A stretch of 64,000 bases of DNA from Verticiella sediminum. GTDB taxonomy: Bacteria > Pseudomonadota > Gammaproteobacteria > Burkholderiales > Burkholderiaceae_B. The DNA lies in NCBI RefSeq assembly GCF_007558815.1, contig NZ_VLTJ01000037.1, positions 45,187 to 109,186 on the forward strand. The letters run 5' to 3'. Shown here piece after piece: positions 8,687-17,012 of this stretch (position 1 is the first letter of the stretch; the number at the start of each line of letters is the position of its first letter). The position numbers and the translations under genes are program-made. A model generated the notes under the pieces. It saw only the letters and a list, made by a program, of their open reading frames with translations, had not been told where the DNA came from and made no database searches.

Positions 8687-8815
8687 ACGGGCGGGGAAAC
8701 GCTGCCCGACGGCCTGGGCCCCAAGACGGTGATGCTCGAGCGGTCGGTGCTCAAGGAAGCCATGCAGGATGCGCTGCTGGCCTGGGAAATGAATGGCGAA
8801 CCGATTCCGCGGCCA
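8687..8815 (+). pseudogene. Possible sulfite-oxidase-family (molybdopterin) enzyme remnant
   Basis: About 43 codons read GGETLPDGLGPKTVMLERSV followed by KEAMQDALLAWEMNGEPIPR. That layout (an ERS/RSV segment, an A-D-ALLAW/Y-x-MNGEPLP segment) is typical of SorA/SoxC-type molybdopterin oxidoreductases just before their PLRLVVPG motif. Here the frame degenerates right after PIPR, and no start or flanking domain remains. Recognition is by eye only, so treat it as tentative. Confidence 0.4.
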
Positions 8816-8816
8816 G

Positions 8817-9839
8817 CTACGGGGTCCGCGCGAGGTGGACTTTCTGGTCGAGCGCAGGGGCGGCGCAGGCCGGCCGGCCCGTCCGTAGCGCTGCGGCGAT
8901 CGGGGCATGCCTGGAGGCATGGTCGAAGCTGGTCCACTTCCGGTCGTGGTCCATCCGCTCGAAATGCTCGACCAGGAAGTCGACGAACGTCCGTACCTTG
9001 GCGGATATGTGGCGCCGGCTCTGGAACGCGATGTTGATCGTCAGCCGCGGCAGGTCCCAGTCGTCGAGCACCGAGACGAGCCGCCCGGCCACCAGGTCGT
9101 CGTAGACGATGTACTTGGGCTGTACGAGGATGCCCATGCCGTCGAGCGCGGCTGCGCGCAGCACTTGGCCGTCGTTGGACTCCAGCGGGCCGTTGACGTG
9201 GACGCTGCGCACGTCGTCGCCGCGGCGGAACGTGAATTCGTGGGGTTTGTTGCTGTAGGTGTAGAGCAGGAGCGGCCGGCTCGCCAGTTCCTCGACGCTG
9301 CGGGGTGCGCCGAAGGCAGCGAGGTAGCCCGGCGACGCCGCCAGGATGCGGCGCGTGGCCGCGAGGCGGCGCACGGTGATGCTGGAGTCGTTCTCGAATT
9401 CGCGTGTGCGGATGGCCACGTCGATGTTGTTGTCGATCAGGTCGTAGTACCGGTTGGCGACCTCGATGTGTATCTTCACGTTGGGGTATCGGTTCGTGTA
9501 CTCCTGCAGCAAGGGTGCGATGTGATGCACCGAGAACGAGAGCGAGGCGGTCAGGCGCAAGGTGCCGGTCGGGTTGAGCGTCGTCGCGCTGGCCGCGGCT
9601 TCGGCGTCCCTCACGTCGGCCAGCGCGCTCTTGCAGCTTTGATAGAAGCTCTGCCCGACCTCGGTCAGGGTCAGGCCGCGCGTGCTGCGCTGGATCAGTC
9701 GGGCGCCGATCCGCTTTTCCAGCGAGGCCAGGTGACGGCTCGCCGCCGCGTTCGACACGCCCAGCGCGTCGGCGGCGCGCGACATGCTTCCCAGTTCAGC
9801 GGTCTGCACCAGCAGTTCCATCTGCGTCCAGCGATCCAT
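8817..9839 (-). CDS. LysR family transcriptional regulator
   Basis: A 340-residue regulator with an N-terminal winged helix-turn-helix (ADALGVSNAAASRHLASLEKR, about residues 19-39) and a LysR substrate-binding domain, of the CrgA/DsdC-like group. It is divergent from the dioxygenase operon starting at 10133 and is the natural candidate for its activator. LysR proteins are usually about 300 residues. The extra tail after HFERMDHDRKW is Ala/Arg-rich and runs into the decayed region, which suggests the original stop was lost. The ATG at 9839 was chosen because the HTH then begins at the usual distance. Confidence 0.88.
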   Translation of the reverse strand: MDRWTQMELLVQTAELGSMSRAADALGVSNAAASRHLASLEKRIGARLIQRSTRGLTLTEVGQSFYQSCKSALADVRDAEAAASATTLNPTGTLRLTASLSFSVHHIAPLLQEYTNRYPNVKIHIEVANRYYDLIDNNIDVAIRTREFENDSSITVRRLAATRRILAASPGYLAAFGAPRSVEELASRPLLLYTYSNKPHEFTFRRGDDVRSVHVNGPLESNDGQVLRAAALDGMGILVQPKYIVYDDLVAGRLVSVLDDWDLPRLTINIAFQSRRHISAKVRTFVDFLVEHFERMDHDRKWTSFDHASRHAPIAAALRTGRPACAAPALDQKVHLARTP

Positions 9840-9910
9840 TCTGTCTCCTGTCTCCTGCTCTGCAGCACTGGCTTCGAGCGGCTGTCGGCAGCCTCGTCCT
9901 CGTGGTCGGG

Positions 9911-9998
9911 CGCCGGCCGTGGAACCGCCCCTGCGCACGGTTCCACGGCCGGCGGCATGCAGGCTGCGGTGAACGACGCTTGCGCTTTGGCCCGTGCT
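9911..9998 (-). repeat. Dispersed post-stop element, copy A, with 17-bp hairpin
   Basis: Reading leftward, the core CACGGGCCAAAGCGCAAGC (about 9976-9994) matches copies near 24353 and 35366 in this window. About 20 bases further, GCCTGCATGCCG is shared with the 35-kb copy. It continues into a perfect inverted repeat: 9911-9927 pairs with 9938-9954 (17 bp, loop of 10 bases). It lies between divergent genes, so a terminator role is not obvious. Confidence 0.55.
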
Positions 9999-10085
9999 CG
10001 TGGCGCGTCTGGCTGCGCGCCTCGGGAAAACCCTGGCTTTTCCGGTGTCTGGAAATCGGGTTTCCGTCCGTATGGCTGTCTTAAT

Positions 10086-10102
10086 TTTATCAAACGTATA
10101 AA
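10086..10102. promoter_or_regulatory. Candidate LysR-type binding site
   Basis: TTTATCAAACGTATAAA has perfect arms TTTAT/ATAAA around seven bases and fits the T-N11-A pattern of LysR boxes. It is the only AT-rich spot in the 293-base region between the divergent LysR gene and the dioxygenase gene, 31 bases before the dioxygenase start. Function is inferred from position and symmetry. Confidence 0.45.
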
Positions 10103-10132
10103 GTAGCTCGATCGGCAGAGATTGAGACAGCG

Positions 10133-10999
10133 ATGCGAAACCTCGACGAAGACAACATCACGCGCGCCGTCATCGGCATGCATGCGCAGGCCGGGAACGT
10201 CCGGCTGCGCGAACTCATGACCAGCCTGGTCCAGCATCTGCACGCGTTTGCCCGCGAGACGGCGTTGACCGAGGAAGAGTGGTTCCAGGGCATCCGCTTT
10301 CTCACCGAAGTCGGGCACATTACCACCGGTACGCGGCAGGAATTCATCCTGTTGTCGGACACGCTGGGCCTGTCGATGCTGGTGACGGCGCTCAACCACA
10401 AGAAACCCGAGGGCTGCACCGAATCCACTGTGTTCGGCCCGTTCCACGTCGAGGACTCGCCGCGCGTCGAGCTGGGCGGCGATGTCGCCAATGGCGCCCA
10501 GGGCGAGCCCTGTTTCGTGTGCGGGACTGTCGCGGGCCTGGACGGTCGTCCTGTGCCGCATGCCGAACTGCAAGTGTGGCAGGCCGACGAGGCGGGCTAC
10601 TACGACGTGCAGTATGGCGAGGATGTTCCGCATCGCGCGCGCGCCACCCTGAACGCCGACGCCGAAGGGAATTTCCACTTCAAGACCATCCGCGCCGAGG
10701 CCTACCCGATCCCTCACGACGGGCCGGTTGGCAGGATGCTGGAGGCGCTCGGCCGCCATCCGTGGCGTCCGGCCCACCTGCATTTCATGATCACGGCGCC
10801 GGGCTACGAGCGGCTGATCACGCATGTGTTCCGCAACGGCGACCGCTACCTCGATTCGGACGCGGTCTTCGGCGTGCGCTCCTCGCTGATCGCCGACTGG
10901 GTCGAGCACCCCCGCGGCGCCGCGCCCGACGGTACGCACAGCGAGGTGCCGTTCTACACGCTCGCGTTCCGCTTCGTGCTGAACCCGGACGGGGCCTGA
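10133..10999 (+). CDS. Intradiol ring-cleavage dioxygenase, hydroxyquinol 1,2-dioxygenase type
   Basis: A 288-residue non-haem Fe(III) enzyme that opens a catecholic ring between the hydroxylated carbons. The four iron ligands are visible: Tyr157 (in GYYDVQ), Tyr191 (in AYPIPHDG), His215 and His217 (RPAHLHF). The N-terminal helical domain is of the catechol/hydroxyquinol dioxygenase type. Hydroxyquinol is favoured over catechol because a maleylacetate reductase is encoded four genes downstream: hydroxyquinol gives maleylacetate, then 3-oxoadipate. The ribosome binding site is weak. Confidence 0.87.
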   Translation: MRNLDEDNITRAVIGMHAQAGNVRLRELMTSLVQHLHAFARETALTEEEWFQGIRFLTEVGHITTGTRQEFILLSDTLGLSMLVTALNHKKPEGCTESTVFGPFHVEDSPRVELGGDVANGAQGEPCFVCGTVAGLDGRPVPHAELQVWQADEAGYYDVQYGEDVPHRARATLNADAEGNFHFKTIRAEAYPIPHDGPVGRMLEALGRHPWRPAHLHFMITAPGYERLITHVFRNGDRYLDSDAVFGVRSSLIADWVEHPRGAAPDGTHSEVPFYTLAFRFVLNPDGA

Positions 11000-11122
11000 G
11001 CGTGGCGCAGGCCCCGTCCGCAGTGCCGCGGCCCGGGTCCATTCGTAGGCCCGCCGCCGGAATCCGGCTGTCGCCCAATCCGGGACGACGCCCTCGAACC
11101 TCGACCTGATCCAGGAGAACCC

Positions 11123-11425
11123 GTGATATTTGCATTCCACCTGATCGACCGTCCCGATGCCGGCGACCTGCGCCTGTGCGTGCGCCCCGAGCACAAGGCC
11201 TACCTCGCGCTCGTGGCCGAGCGCATCGCCTTTGCCGGGCCGCTGACCGCGGACGATGGGCAGACCATGCTCGGCAGTCTGCTGGTCATCGATTTCGAAG
11301 ACCGCGCCGCGGCCATGCAGTGGATCGCCGAGGAGCCCTTCACCAAGGCAGGCTTGTACCAGACAGTGTCGATATTGCCCTTCACCAACCTGTGGCCGCA
11401 GAAGGCCGGCTTTCCTGCGGCCTGA
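11123..11425 (+). CDS. YciI-family protein
   Basis: A 100-residue ferredoxin-like-fold protein of the YciI/muconolactone-isomerase-like group (FAFHLIDRPDAGDLR, AFAGPLTADDGQTMLGS, IAEEPFTKAGLY). Members are often found in aromatic degradation operons, where they are thought to handle lactone or dienelactone intermediates; the reaction here is not known. It starts with GTG, with CAGGAG six bases upstream. Confidence 0.8.
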   Translation: MIFAFHLIDRPDAGDLRLCVRPEHKAYLALVAERIAFAGPLTADDGQTMLGSLLVIDFEDRAAAMQWIAEEPFTKAGLYQTVSILPFTNLWPQKAGFPAA

Positions 11426-11429
11426 GGCC

Positions 11430-11801
11430 ATGGCGATCAAGCACATCGTCATGTGGAACCTGCGCGGCGAGTCAGCGCGGGAGAAGGCGAGCGCCATCGA
11501 GTTGCTGCGCAGCCGGTTCGAGAGCCTGCGCGGCCGGATTCCGGGCCTGTTGCACCTGGAGGTGGGCGTGGATTCGAGCGGCGCGGCCTACGCCTGCGAC
11601 GTGGTGCTCTACAGCGTCTTCGACAGCGAGGAGTCGCTGGCCTCGTATGCCACGCATCCCGCGCACCTGCAGGTGCGCGACGAACTCGGGAACCTTCGCA
11701 TCAGCCGCCATCAGGTGGACTACGTCGCGGACGCCGCGCCGCTTCACGCAACAGCATCACAAGGCCCGAACGCACATGTCCGACACCATCGATCTGCCTG
11801 A
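11430..11801 (+). CDS. Dabb-family (stress-responsive alpha/beta barrel) protein
   Basis: A 123-residue dimeric alpha/beta-barrel protein of the Dabb family, recognised from KHIVMWNLRG at the start and the GLLHLEVGVDSS and Y-ATHPAHLQVRDEL segments. The family includes polyketide cyclases such as olivetolic acid cyclase as well as proteins of unknown role in resorcinolic degradation clusters. It starts four bases after the YciI stop and overlaps the maleylacetate reductase gene by 26 bases, which implies coupled translation. Confidence 0.8.
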   Translation: MAIKHIVMWNLRGESAREKASAIELLRSRFESLRGRIPGLLHLEVGVDSSGAAYACDVVLYSVFDSEESLASYATHPAHLQVRDELGNLRISRHQVDYVADAAPLHATASQGPNAHVRHHRSA

Positions 11802-12900
11802 GTGCCCGCGCTCTGCGATGCGCGAGTTCGTCTTCGTCGGCCAGCCGGCGCGGGTGGTTTTCGCCGTAGGCAGCCTGCGCCGGCTCGCGCGGGAGGTCGA
11901 GGCCATCGGAGCGCGGCGCGCGCTGGTGCTGTGCACGCCCCAGCAGGCGGACGTGGCACAGGCCGCTTCGGATCTACTCGGCCCGGCCAGCGCGGGCGTC
12001 TTCAGCGGCGCCGAGATGCATGTGCCGATCGAAGCGGCGCGGCGGGCGCGCCAGCACGCCAGCGAGGTTGGCGCGGACTGCGCCGTGGCGATCGGCGGCG
12101 GTTCCACGGTCGGCCTGGGCAAGGCCATCGCGCTCGAGTCGGGGCTGCCGATCATCGCGGTGCCGACCACTTACGCGGGCTCGGAGATGACGCCGATCTA
12201 TGGCATCACCGAGGCCGGTGTGAAGAAAACCGGGCGCGAGCTGCGCGTGCTGCCCCGAACGGTGCTGTACGACCCGGAACTCTCGCAGCACTTGCCGGTG
12301 CCGATGTCGGTGGTCAGCGGCATCAACGCCATCGCACATGCCGCCGAAGGGCTCTATGCCCAGGACGGCAACCCGGTCATGTCGATGATGGCGCAAGAGG
12401 GCATTCGCGCGTTGGCGCAGGGCCTGCGCGCGGTCCGGCGCAGCCCGGGGGACATGGCCGCGCGCAGCGACTGCCTGTACGGCGCATGGTTGTGCGGTTC
12501 GGTACTGGGCCACGTCGGCATGGCGCTGCACCACAAGCTCTGCCACACCCTGGGCGGCAGCTTCGAGCTGCCCCACGCGCAGACGCATACCGTGGTGCTG
12601 CCCCATGCGCTGGCCTACAACGCGGCCGCCGCGCCGCAGGCAATGGTGCGGATCGCCGCCGCCGTCGGCGCGCCGGATGCAGCCACCGGGCTGTTCGACT
12701 TGGCGCGCGAGCTGGGTGCGCCCACCGCGCTGCGCGAGATCGGCATGCCCAGGGAAGGCTTGCAGCGGGCGCTGGAGCTTGCGCTGGCCAACCCATATTG
12801 GAACCCCCGTCCGCTGCAGGCCGACGCGCTGGCCAGGTTGCTCGACGACGCCTGGGCGGGCGTGCGCCCGCAGGATTCATCTTTTCCAAGGAGCACATGA
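11776..12900 (+). CDS. Maleylacetate reductase (iron-type alcohol dehydrogenase fold)
   Basis: A 374-residue NAD(P)H-dependent enzyme that reduces maleylacetate to 3-oxoadipate after ring cleavage. It has the group III alcohol dehydrogenase layout: the N-terminal nucleotide region with GGGSTVGLGKAIAL and PTTYAGSEMTPIYG, and a helical C-terminal half with the HHKLCHTLGG and PHAQTHTVVLPH segments that line the active site. It is slightly longer than the usual 350-360 residues because of its N-terminus. The Bordetella-type neighbourhood with an intradiol dioxygenase supports the assignment strongly. Confidence 0.9.
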   Translation: MSDTIDLPECPRSAMREFVFVGQPARVVFAVGSLRRLAREVEAIGARRALVLCTPQQADVAQAASDLLGPASAGVFSGAEMHVPIEAARRARQHASEVGADCAVAIGGGSTVGLGKAIALESGLPIIAVPTTYAGSEMTPIYGITEAGVKKTGRELRVLPRTVLYDPELSQHLPVPMSVVSGINAIAHAAEGLYAQDGNPVMSMMAQEGIRALAQGLRAVRRSPGDMAARSDCLYGAWLCGSVLGHVGMALHHKLCHTLGGSFELPHAQTHTVVLPHALAYNAAAAPQAMVRIAAAVGAPDAATGLFDLARELGAPTALREIGMPREGLQRALELALANPYWNPRPLQADALARLLDDAWAGVRPQDSSFPRST

Positions 12901-12901
12901 G

Positions 12902-13924
12902 GTGGCAGCAGCACACGCAATGAGGGTCGCGGTCGCGGGCCTGGGATGGTGGGGCAAGGAGATCATCCGCTCGCTGGGCGCGAGCCGGAAGTTCGAGGTT
13001 CGTGTCGGCATCGATCCCTCTCCCAGCGAACAGGCCCAGGCATTCCTGGAGGCCGCCGGCGTCGAATTCGCCACGGAGTTGGCGCAGGTGCTGGCTCGCG
13101 CCGACATCGACGGGGTCATCCTCGCCACGCCGCATTCGCTGCACGAGGAGCAGGTGCTGGCCGCGCTGGCGGCCGGCAAGGAGGTGTTCTGCGAGAAGCC
13201 GTTGGCAATGAGCAGTGCCGGTGCGCGCCGGATGCTCGATGCCGCGGCACGCAATGGCCGCGTGCTCGGCATGGGCCATGAGCGGCGCTTCGAACCCGCC
13301 GTGGCCGAGCTGATGCGCATGGTGCGCGCGGGCGAGCTGGGCCGGTTGCTGCACGTCGAGACCAACGTGAGCCACGATCTGTTCCGCAAGCTGGACACGT
13401 CGAACTGGCGGCTCGACCAGAAGCATGCGCCTGCCGGCATGATGACCGCCGTCGGAATACACATCACCGACATCTTCATCGCGCTGGCCGGGCCGGCCGA
13501 AAGCGTGCGCTGCGTGACCGACTCGATGGTCTTCACGCCGCCCGCGCAGGATTATGTCTCGGCTTCCATCAGGTTCCGCTCCGGAGCGCGCGGCACGATC
13601 ACCTTCATGTCGGCCACGCCGTTCCATGGCCGCATCGCCGTGTTCGGAGACCAGGGTTGGGTCGAGCTGGTGTCGTTGGGCAACGTGGACCAGGGCCTGC
13701 CGACGATCCTCACGCACTGCGCGGCAACCGGTGCGCCGCGAATCCAGCGCAGCTACGAAGCCACGGACGCGGTACTGGCCAATTTCGAGGCCTGGGCCGA
13801 TGCCGTGACGCACGGCAGCGCCTATCCCTTCACCCCCGTCGAACTCCTGGAGAACATCAAGCTCTTCGAGGCCGTCGTCGTTTCGGGGGCGAAGGCAGGT
13901 GAATCCGTCGAACTGGAGGCATGA
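12902..13924 (+). CDS. Gfo/Idh/MocA family oxidoreductase
   Basis: A 340-residue NAD(P)-dependent oxidoreductase with an N-terminal Rossmann motif (VAVAGLGWWGKE) and the family EKP motif (FCEKPLAMS) carrying the catalytic Lys, then the alpha/beta C-terminal domain. Substrates in this family are mostly sugars, inositols or related cyclic polyols; the substrate here is unknown. I chose the GTG at 12902 because AAGGAG lies eight bases upstream; the ATG at 12920 would start exactly at the Rossmann strand but has no ribosome binding site of its own. Confidence 0.83.
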   Translation: MAAAHAMRVAVAGLGWWGKEIIRSLGASRKFEVRVGIDPSPSEQAQAFLEAAGVEFATELAQVLARADIDGVILATPHSLHEEQVLAALAAGKEVFCEKPLAMSSAGARRMLDAAARNGRVLGMGHERRFEPAVAELMRMVRAGELGRLLHVETNVSHDLFRKLDTSNWRLDQKHAPAGMMTAVGIHITDIFIALAGPAESVRCVTDSMVFTPPAQDYVSASIRFRSGARGTITFMSATPFHGRIAVFGDQGWVELVSLGNVDQGLPTILTHCAATGAPRIQRSYEATDAVLANFEAWADAVTHGSAYPFTPVELLENIKLFEAVVVSGAKAGESVELEA

Positions 13925-13927
13925 ACG

Positions 13928-15076
13928 ATGTTCAACTACTTCAAGGTCTATTCCTGGAATCTGGCACTTTCGATGGCGCTCGACGCAGGCGCCAACATGG
14001 ACGAAGTCGACCGCGCCTGCCGGGTCTTGCGCGACCTGGAGGACGACCAGGCGCATGCGAACGCTTTCTTCCAGGCCTGGGAGCACGGGGCCGCCAGGCT
14101 GGCGCGTTCGGCCGCCGAGGACGAGCAGGCCGGGCACCGGCTGTCGGCGGCGGAGAAGTACCGCCGCGCCTGCGTCATGTACATCACGGCCGAGCGCATT
14201 CCCGCGCACGACCATCCGCCGCGCCTCGCCGCCTACGACGAACTGCTCAGGACCTTCGCCAAGTACGTGGCGTGCTCGGGCGCGAACTGCGAGAAGGTGG
14301 CTGTCCCCTTCGGCGAGTCCTTCCTGCCGGCGCTGATGGTGTCCGTCGGCACCGGGAAGGCGCCTGCGCCTTGCATCGTGCACTTCAACGGGCTGGATGG
14401 GGTCAAGGAATATCTGTACCTGTGCGGCCTGCCCGGCATGCTCGCGCAGCGCGGCGTCTCGATCCTGCTGGTCGACAACCCCGGCGTGGGCGAAGCGCTG
14501 CGCAAGAACGGCCTGCACAACGCGCCGGAGGCCGAGATCCCGGCCGGCGCCTGCATCGACTACCTGTCGACCCGCGTGGACGTGGACACGCGGCGCATCG
14601 GCATGATGGCCCTGAGCCTGGGCGGCTACCACGCGCCCCGGGCCACGGCCTTCGAGCCCCGCTTCGCCTGCTGCGTGGCCTGGGGCGCCAACTACGACTG
14701 GGGCAAGCGCATGCGCGCCCGCCTGGCGGGCACCTATGCCGCCCAGAAGTCCGTACCCCACTACTTCGAGCACATCAAATGGGTGCTCGGGCAGGAGAGC
14801 GTCGAGGACTGCGTGAAGGTCACGGATCGTTTCACCCTCGAAGGCGTGCTGGATCGCATCCGCGTGCCGATCTACATCACCCACGGCGAGGACGACCGCC
14901 AGATTCCCGTCACGGATGCCACCCGGACCTACGAAGAATGCGTGAATGCGCCGAGCAAGGCGCTGCGCATCTTCTCGGCCGAGGAGGGTGGCGAACAGCA
15001 TTGCAGCATCGGCAACATGAGCCTGGCGACGAACGCCATGGCCGACTGGATCGCCGATGTCCTGAAAACAGCGTAG
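13928..15076 (+). CDS. Alpha/beta hydrolase with N-terminal cap (DHPON-hydrolase-like)
   Basis: A 382-residue serine hydrolase. After an N-terminal helical region (about 1-120) comes the hydrolase core with the nucleophile in ALSLGG (Ser230), the acid in HGEDDRQIP and the His in EQHCSIG. The overall plan matches DUF1100/2,6-dihydroxypseudooxynicotine hydrolase-like enzymes, which cleave carbon-carbon bonds of acyl-phenol or acyl-pyridinol compounds. In this operon it could release the ring that becomes hydroxyquinol, but that is inference. GGAGG precedes the ATG by nine bases. Confidence 0.8.
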   Translation: MFNYFKVYSWNLALSMALDAGANMDEVDRACRVLRDLEDDQAHANAFFQAWEHGAARLARSAAEDEQAGHRLSAAEKYRRACVMYITAERIPAHDHPPRLAAYDELLRTFAKYVACSGANCEKVAVPFGESFLPALMVSVGTGKAPAPCIVHFNGLDGVKEYLYLCGLPGMLAQRGVSILLVDNPGVGEALRKNGLHNAPEAEIPAGACIDYLSTRVDVDTRRIGMMALSLGGYHAPRATAFEPRFACCVAWGANYDWGKRMRARLAGTYAAQKSVPHYFEHIKWVLGQESVEDCVKVTDRFTLEGVLDRIRVPIYITHGEDDRQIPVTDATRTYEECVNAPSKALRIFSAEEGGEQHCSIGNMSLATNAMADWIADVLKTA

Positions 15077-15094
15077 TCCATCAAGGAGGATCCC

Positions 15095-16054
15095 ATGTTC
15101 AGAACTATCGCTTCCGTACTCTTTCGCGCGGCGCTCGTGGCCGCCCTGGTGCCTGGCGCCGCGTTGGCTCAGTCCGACCTCGTGCGTCTCATCGTGCCCA
15201 TCGGGCCGGGCAACCCCTTCGATGCCTCGGCCCGGGCGCTGGCCGAAGGCCTGTCCAAGGTCAGCGGCAAGAACGTCATCGTCGAGAACAAGGCGGGCGC
15301 GGGCGGGCGGATCGCCACGTCGGAAGTGGCCCGGGCCAAGCCCGACGGGTCGGTACTGTTGTTCACTACGGCAGGCCACGCCACCAATGCCGGGCTGTAC
15401 AGCAATCTGCCCTACGACCCGGTCGACGACTTCACGCCGATCGGCATCGTGAGCCGCTCATCCGGTTTCGCGTTGCTGGTCCAGGCCGATTCGCCGTTCA
15501 AGACCATCCAGGACCTGATCGCGGCCGCCAAGGCGAAGCCCGATCACCTGAGCTACGGCTCCTTCGGCAACGGCAACACCACGCACGTCATCGGCGCCAT
15601 GTTCGCCCGTGCGGCCGACATCGACCTGGTGCATGTGCCGTACAAGTCGCCGGTCACGGATTTCCTGGGCGGGCACGTGAACATGGTGTTCATGGGAGCA
15701 TCGACGGCGCTGCCGCTGATCAAGGACGGGCGGGTGCGGGCGCTGGCGATCTCGTCGGAGCAGCCCGACCCGGACTTCCCTGGCGTGCCGACGTTCCGCG
15801 AGCTGGGCTACCAGGACGTCGACGTGCCGGCCTGGTCCGGCTTGCTCGCCCCGCGTGACATGCCGGCGGACAAGGCGCAGGCCTTGTTCGAACAGGTTTC
15901 CGAAGCTGCGAAACAGCCCGCGTTCCAGGACTACCTGAAGCTCAGCCAGGCCAAGCTCGTGCTGATGCCGCCGCAGGCCTTCGGCCAGGCGCTGGAGGCC
16001 GACGTAGCGCGTTTCCGCAAGGTGCTGCCCGAACTGGGCATCAAGGGCGACTGA
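15095..16054 (+). CDS. Bug-family periplasmic solute receptor (tripartite tricarboxylate transporter type)
   Basis: A 319-residue exported binding protein with a signal peptide ending in ALAQ (about residue 27), then VRLIVPIGPGNPFDASARAL and the IVENKAGAGGRIATSEVARAKPDG block typical of Bug receptors. These bind carboxylated or aromatic solutes in the periplasm. No TctA/TctB membrane genes are adjacent, which is common for the expanded Bug families of Bordetella. A strong AAGGAGG lies upstream of the ATG. Its place in the operon suggests it captures the substrate of this pathway. Confidence 0.9.
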   Translation: MFRTIASVLFRAALVAALVPGAALAQSDLVRLIVPIGPGNPFDASARALAEGLSKVSGKNVIVENKAGAGGRIATSEVARAKPDGSVLLFTTAGHATNAGLYSNLPYDPVDDFTPIGIVSRSSGFALLVQADSPFKTIQDLIAAAKAKPDHLSYGSFGNGNTTHVIGAMFARAADIDLVHVPYKSPVTDFLGGHVNMVFMGASTALPLIKDGRVRALAISSEQPDPDFPGVPTFRELGYQDVDVPAWSGLLAPRDMPADKAQALFEQVSEAAKQPAFQDYLKLSQAKLVLMPPQAFGQALEADVARFRKVLPELGIKGD

Positions 16055-16065
16055 GGGAGGTACCC

Positions 16066-16929
16066 ATGAATGTGCATCTGATCGGCGCGGGCAAGATGGG
16101 TTTGCCCATGGGGCGGCACTTGGTCGCAGGCGGTCATGGCGTGACGGTCGACGATCTGCACGAGGACCGTCTGGCGGTGGCCGCCGCCGTGGGCATGGCG
16201 GTGGCGCAGGGGCCGGCCGGGCTCGGGGCCGCGGAGGTGGTGCTGTCCTCCCTGCCGAACGACGATGCCTTGTGGCATGTCGCCCAGGAGGTCGGCCGCC
16301 ATGCGCGGCCGGGCACGGTCTACATCGACACCAGCACGGTGTCCCCTGCGATGTCCGGCCGTGTGGCCGGGCTGCTGCAGGCGCGGCAGATCCCCTACCT
16401 GAGGGCAACGGTCTCGGGCAACAACATGATGGCCGACGCGGCGCAACTGACCTTGCTGGTTTCGGGCCCCAGGGACGTCTACGAGCGCATGCTGCCGCTG
16501 CTGGGCCTGTTCGGCCCCAGCCAGTACTGGCTGGGCGAGGAAGAGCAATCGCGGCTCATGAAGCTGGTCGTGAACCTGATGATCGCGCAGACCAGCGCCA
16601 TGCTGGCCGAGTCCCTCACGCTGGGCACGAAGGGCGGGTTGCGCTGGGAGGACATGTGGGAGGTGCTGACGCACAGCGCCGTCGCATCGCCCATCGTCAA
16701 GGCGAAGTCCGCGCAGCTCGTGCTGCGGGATTTCACGCCCACTTTCACGGTTGCCCAGATGGCCAAGGACGTCAGGCTGATCCTGGGCGAGGCAGAGCGC
16801 CTGGCGGTGTCACTGCCGCAGACGGCGCTGACCTTGCAACTGCTGCATGCAGCCGCGGCCAACGGCGATGCCGACGCGGATTACGCGGCGGTGATCCGCT
16901 GCGCCGAGCGTGCGGCGGGGCTGGCCTGA
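16066..16929 (+). CDS. NAD(P)-dependent beta-hydroxyacid dehydrogenase family protein
   Basis: A 287-residue member of the 3-hydroxyisobutyrate/tartronate-semialdehyde reductase family. The N-terminal LIGAGKMGLPMGRHL binds the cofactor, TVSGNNMMADAAQLTLLVSG is the substrate loop and LMKLVVNLM carries the catalytic Lys near residue 167; a helical C-terminal domain follows. The substrate is not evident. It begins 11 bases after the Bug gene, with GGGAGG as ribosome binding site. Confidence 0.86.
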   Translation: MNVHLIGAGKMGLPMGRHLVAGGHGVTVDDLHEDRLAVAAAVGMAVAQGPAGLGAAEVVLSSLPNDDALWHVAQEVGRHARPGTVYIDTSTVSPAMSGRVAGLLQARQIPYLRATVSGNNMMADAAQLTLLVSGPRDVYERMLPLLGLFGPSQYWLGEEEQSRLMKLVVNLMIAQTSAMLAESLTLGTKGGLRWEDMWEVLTHSAVASPIVKAKSAQLVLRDFTPTFTVAQMAKDVRLILGEAERLAVSLPQTALTLQLLHAAAANGDADADYAAVIRCAERAAGLA

Positions 16930-17012
16930 ATACACAGGAAAAATCAGATCGTCGCCGGGCATCTCCATGGAATGACCCCGCCATCCACGATATCGAGAAC
17001 GAGGAGCGCTAC

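Noticed and set aside
9911-9954. Intrinsic terminator
   Set aside because: The hairpin is strong, but it sits between divergent starts and has no T-run on either strand.
12377-15379. Open frame of 1000 codons on the minus strand
   Set aside because: It lies opposite the maleylacetate reductase, Gfo/Idh and hydrolase genes, which have clear motifs. Long antisense frames are expected at this GC content.
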